Source: Schlesneria sp. (GTDB lineage Bacteria > Planctomycetota > Planctomycetia > Planctomycetales > Planctomycetaceae). Taken from it: a stretch of DNA of 8,668 bases. This document shows, in pieces, positions 7,044-8,668 of the stretch; position 1 is the stretch's first letter; every line of letters begins with the position of its first letter. The position numbers were made by a program, and so were the translations under genes. The stretch covers positions 1 through 8,668 of the forward strand of contig JANXOO010001444.1 of assembly GCA_025353525.1 (NCBI GenBank). The letters run 5' to 3'. Below the pieces are notes generated by a model, which was not told where the DNA came from, did not search any database, and saw only the letters and a list, made by a program, of their open reading frames with translations.

Positions 7044-8668
7044 TCACGGCGTTGACTCGGGGGAACGGGGTCGCTTGAGCGAATAAGCGGACATTTCGTC
7101 AAGGACGATTCCCGAGCGTGCGAGGACCGTATTCAAATCTGCCATCGAGCCCGTATCGATTCCATCCGATTTTGCAGAAAACTCGAGTCGCTCGATTTCG
7201 TCTGCGAATGATGTGATCCCGAACATTCGCAGACCACTCTTAAGGGTGTGAGCCGCCCGTTGAAATCGCTTCCAGTCGTGCGCGACGTGCGATTCTCGCA
7301 TCGTTGTCACGAGTTGCGGGCATTCTTCCAGAAACGCTTCGACGACGTGGTGCAGCAATTCTTCATCGTGATTCACGGCACGACGAGCCAATTCCCAATC
7401 GACACAATCACCGTCGACGGGCGCGACCAGCGTCAGGCGGCTTTGAGCCCGAATCGGTGCCGTTCCGGCTCCGATTCGTTCGATCGCATGAAACAGTTGT
7501 TCTGCCTGGATCGGTTTCATCAGGTAGTCGTCCATTCCCGCTTCGAGGCACCGTTCCCGATCCCCTTTCATTGCATGAGCGGTCATCGCCACGATCGGCA
7601 AGTGGGACCCGGTCACGACTTCGCGACTGCGAATTTCTCGCGTCGCATCGAGGCCGTCGAGTTCGGGCATCTGAACGTCCATCAGAATCATGTCAAACGT
7701 CTGCTGCCCGGAAAACTCGACCGCTTCGCGACCGTTATTGGCAACTGTGACGCGGTGCCCCCACTTCTCCAGCAAACCGATGGCGAGCTTCTGATTGATC
7801 AGGCTGTCTTCGGCCAGCAAGATCGATTTGGGTATTTCAGACCTGCGAGCGATCGCGGGAGAGGCATCCTGCGAACCGGTGAGTGCCGACTGGTCTCCGA
7901 CAGCGACGAGAATAGCATCAAGCAATTCTGACTGTTTGACCGGCTTGACGAGATACGCAGAAATTCCCAACAATTCGCAGCGCCGAAGGTCGCCCGGTCG
8001 ATCTCCCGATGTGAGCATCATGACCATCGACCGGCACAGAGCCGGATTAGACTGAACGCTCCGAGCCAATTCGAAGCCGTCGACATCGGGCATGCTCGCG
8101 TCGGTCAGAATCAGCGCATAAGGGTCCCTGGCATCCGACATCCGGGTCAGTTCAGCAACGGCGTCAGCGACGCTCGATACAGCCACCGGATGCATCATCC
8201 AGTTGCCAAGGATTTCGACCAGAATCCGCCGGTTCGTTGCATTGTCATCGACAACAAGTACCTTCAGGCCCTGCAGCATCGGCGGATAGATCGTTGATAC
8301 ACCCGCTTCTTCGTCACGAACAGAATTGCCAAACCGGGCGATAAAATGAAACGTGCTGCCGCGATCAACTTCACTTTCGACCCAGACCCGGCCCTCCATC
8401 AATTCGACGAGTCGCGACGAGATCGCAAGTCCCAATCCCGTTCCGCCGTATCGCCGCGTAGTGGATGTATCTGCCTGCTCGAATGCCTCGAAAATCGTCA
8501 GTAACTGATCGGACGAAATTCCGATTCCAGTGTCGGTCACGCGAAAGTGAAGGTCGATCGCGTCATCAGTCACCTGTTCGATATCGACATCAAGCACGAC
8601 TTCGCCGCGTTCCGTGAATTTGATCGCATTTCCGACCAGATTGACGACCACCTGACGCAATCGGTGCG
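7044..8668 (-). CDS. Hybrid sensor histidine kinase with two receivers and an Hpt domain, N-terminus outside window
   Basis: The C-terminal 540 or so residues of a hybrid histidine kinase. The reading frame runs open through the right edge (HRLRQVVVNLVGNAIKFT is in mid-domain), so the sensor region and the DHp domain with its phospho-accepting His are missing from view. Domains in order: HATPase_c with N box (NLVGNAIKF, from 8642), G1 (DTGIGI), F box (FEAFEQAD) and G2 (GGTGLGL). Receiver 1 starts at LKVLVVDDN, with its phospho-acceptor Asp codon at 8100-8102 (ILTDASMPDVDG) and Lys in YLVKP. Receiver 2 starts at SILLAEDS, with acceptor Asp at 7677-7679 (ILMDVQMPELDG) and Lys in YLMKP. The Hpt domain has its His at 7248-7250 (AAHTLKSGLRMFG). 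Key residues of all domains are intact. The architecture is that of BarA/LuxQ-like phosphorelay kinases. There is no output domain, so phosphate must pass from Hpt to a separate regulator not seen here. A short Pro/Ser/Arg tail ends the protein. It lies upstream of the S9 gene with a gap of about 160 bases. Confidence 0.93.
   Translation of the reverse strand, partial: HRLRQVVVNLVGNAIKFTERGEVVLDVDIEQVTDDAIDLHFRVTDTGIGISSDQLLTIFEAFEQADTSTTRRYGGTGLGLAISSRLVELMEGRVWVESEVDRGSTFHFIARFGNSVRDEEAGVSTIYPPMLQGLKVLVVDDNATNRRILVEILGNWMMHPVAVSSVADAVAELTRMSDARDPYALILTDASMPDVDGFELARSVQSNPALCRSMVMMLTSGDRPGDLRRCELLGISAYLVKPVKQSELLDAILVAVGDQSALTGSQDASPAIARRSEIPKSILLAEDSLINQKLAIGLLEKWGHRVTVANNGREAVEFSGQQTFDMILMDVQMPELDGLDATREIRSREVVTGSHLPIVAMTAHAMKGDRERCLEAGMDDYLMKPIQAEQLFHAIERIGAGTAPIRAQSRLTLVAPVDGDCVDWELARRAVNHDEELLHHVVEAFLEECPQLVTTMRESHVAHDWKRFQRAAHTLKSGLRMFGITSFADEIERLEFSAKSDGIDTGSMADLNTVLARSGIVLDEMSAYSLKRPRSPESTP

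Overview
The window most likely comes from a planctomycete (Planctomycetota) chromosome. This is inferred from the gene types: a very large exported WD40-repeat protein, an exported S9 peptidase, a multi-domain hybrid histidine kinase and an EboB-type TatD hydrolase. Composition looks moderately GC-rich and genes are tightly packed, with no gap above about 160 bases. No rRNA, tRNA, CRISPR array, insertion sequence or phage gene is visible. No marker here fixes the genus.

Layout. On the + strand, 77-988 is a complete TatD-family metal-dependent hydrolase that closely matches what I recall of EboB, a member of the ebo/edb gene cluster. The next four genes are all on the - strand. Read in their own direction they are: a hybrid sensor kinase whose N-terminus lies beyond the right edge (8668-7044); an exported prolyl-oligopeptidase-family (S9) peptidase (6884-4866); the DNA polymerase III delta subunit holA (4785-3793); and an exported protein made almost entirely of about 21 WD40-type repeats (3735-1003). 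The TatD gene and the WD40 gene converge, with only 14 bases between their stop codons.

How the genes relate. The peptidase, holA and WD40 genes are spaced 80 and 57 bases apart, so they could be co-transcribed, but nothing in the sequence links them functionally. HolA is a replication housekeeping protein. The peptidase and WD40 protein both carry signal peptides and act outside the cytoplasmic membrane. The kinase carries a complete His-independent tail of the phosphorelay (ATPase, two receivers, Hpt) and no DNA-binding output, so it must signal to a protein encoded elsewhere.

The items most worth a second look are the EboB homologue standing at the end of its transcription unit, where the usual eboC-F genes do not follow, and the 21-repeat exported propeller protein. 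The proline-rich linker in that protein does not fall on a clean 7+7+7 boundary.
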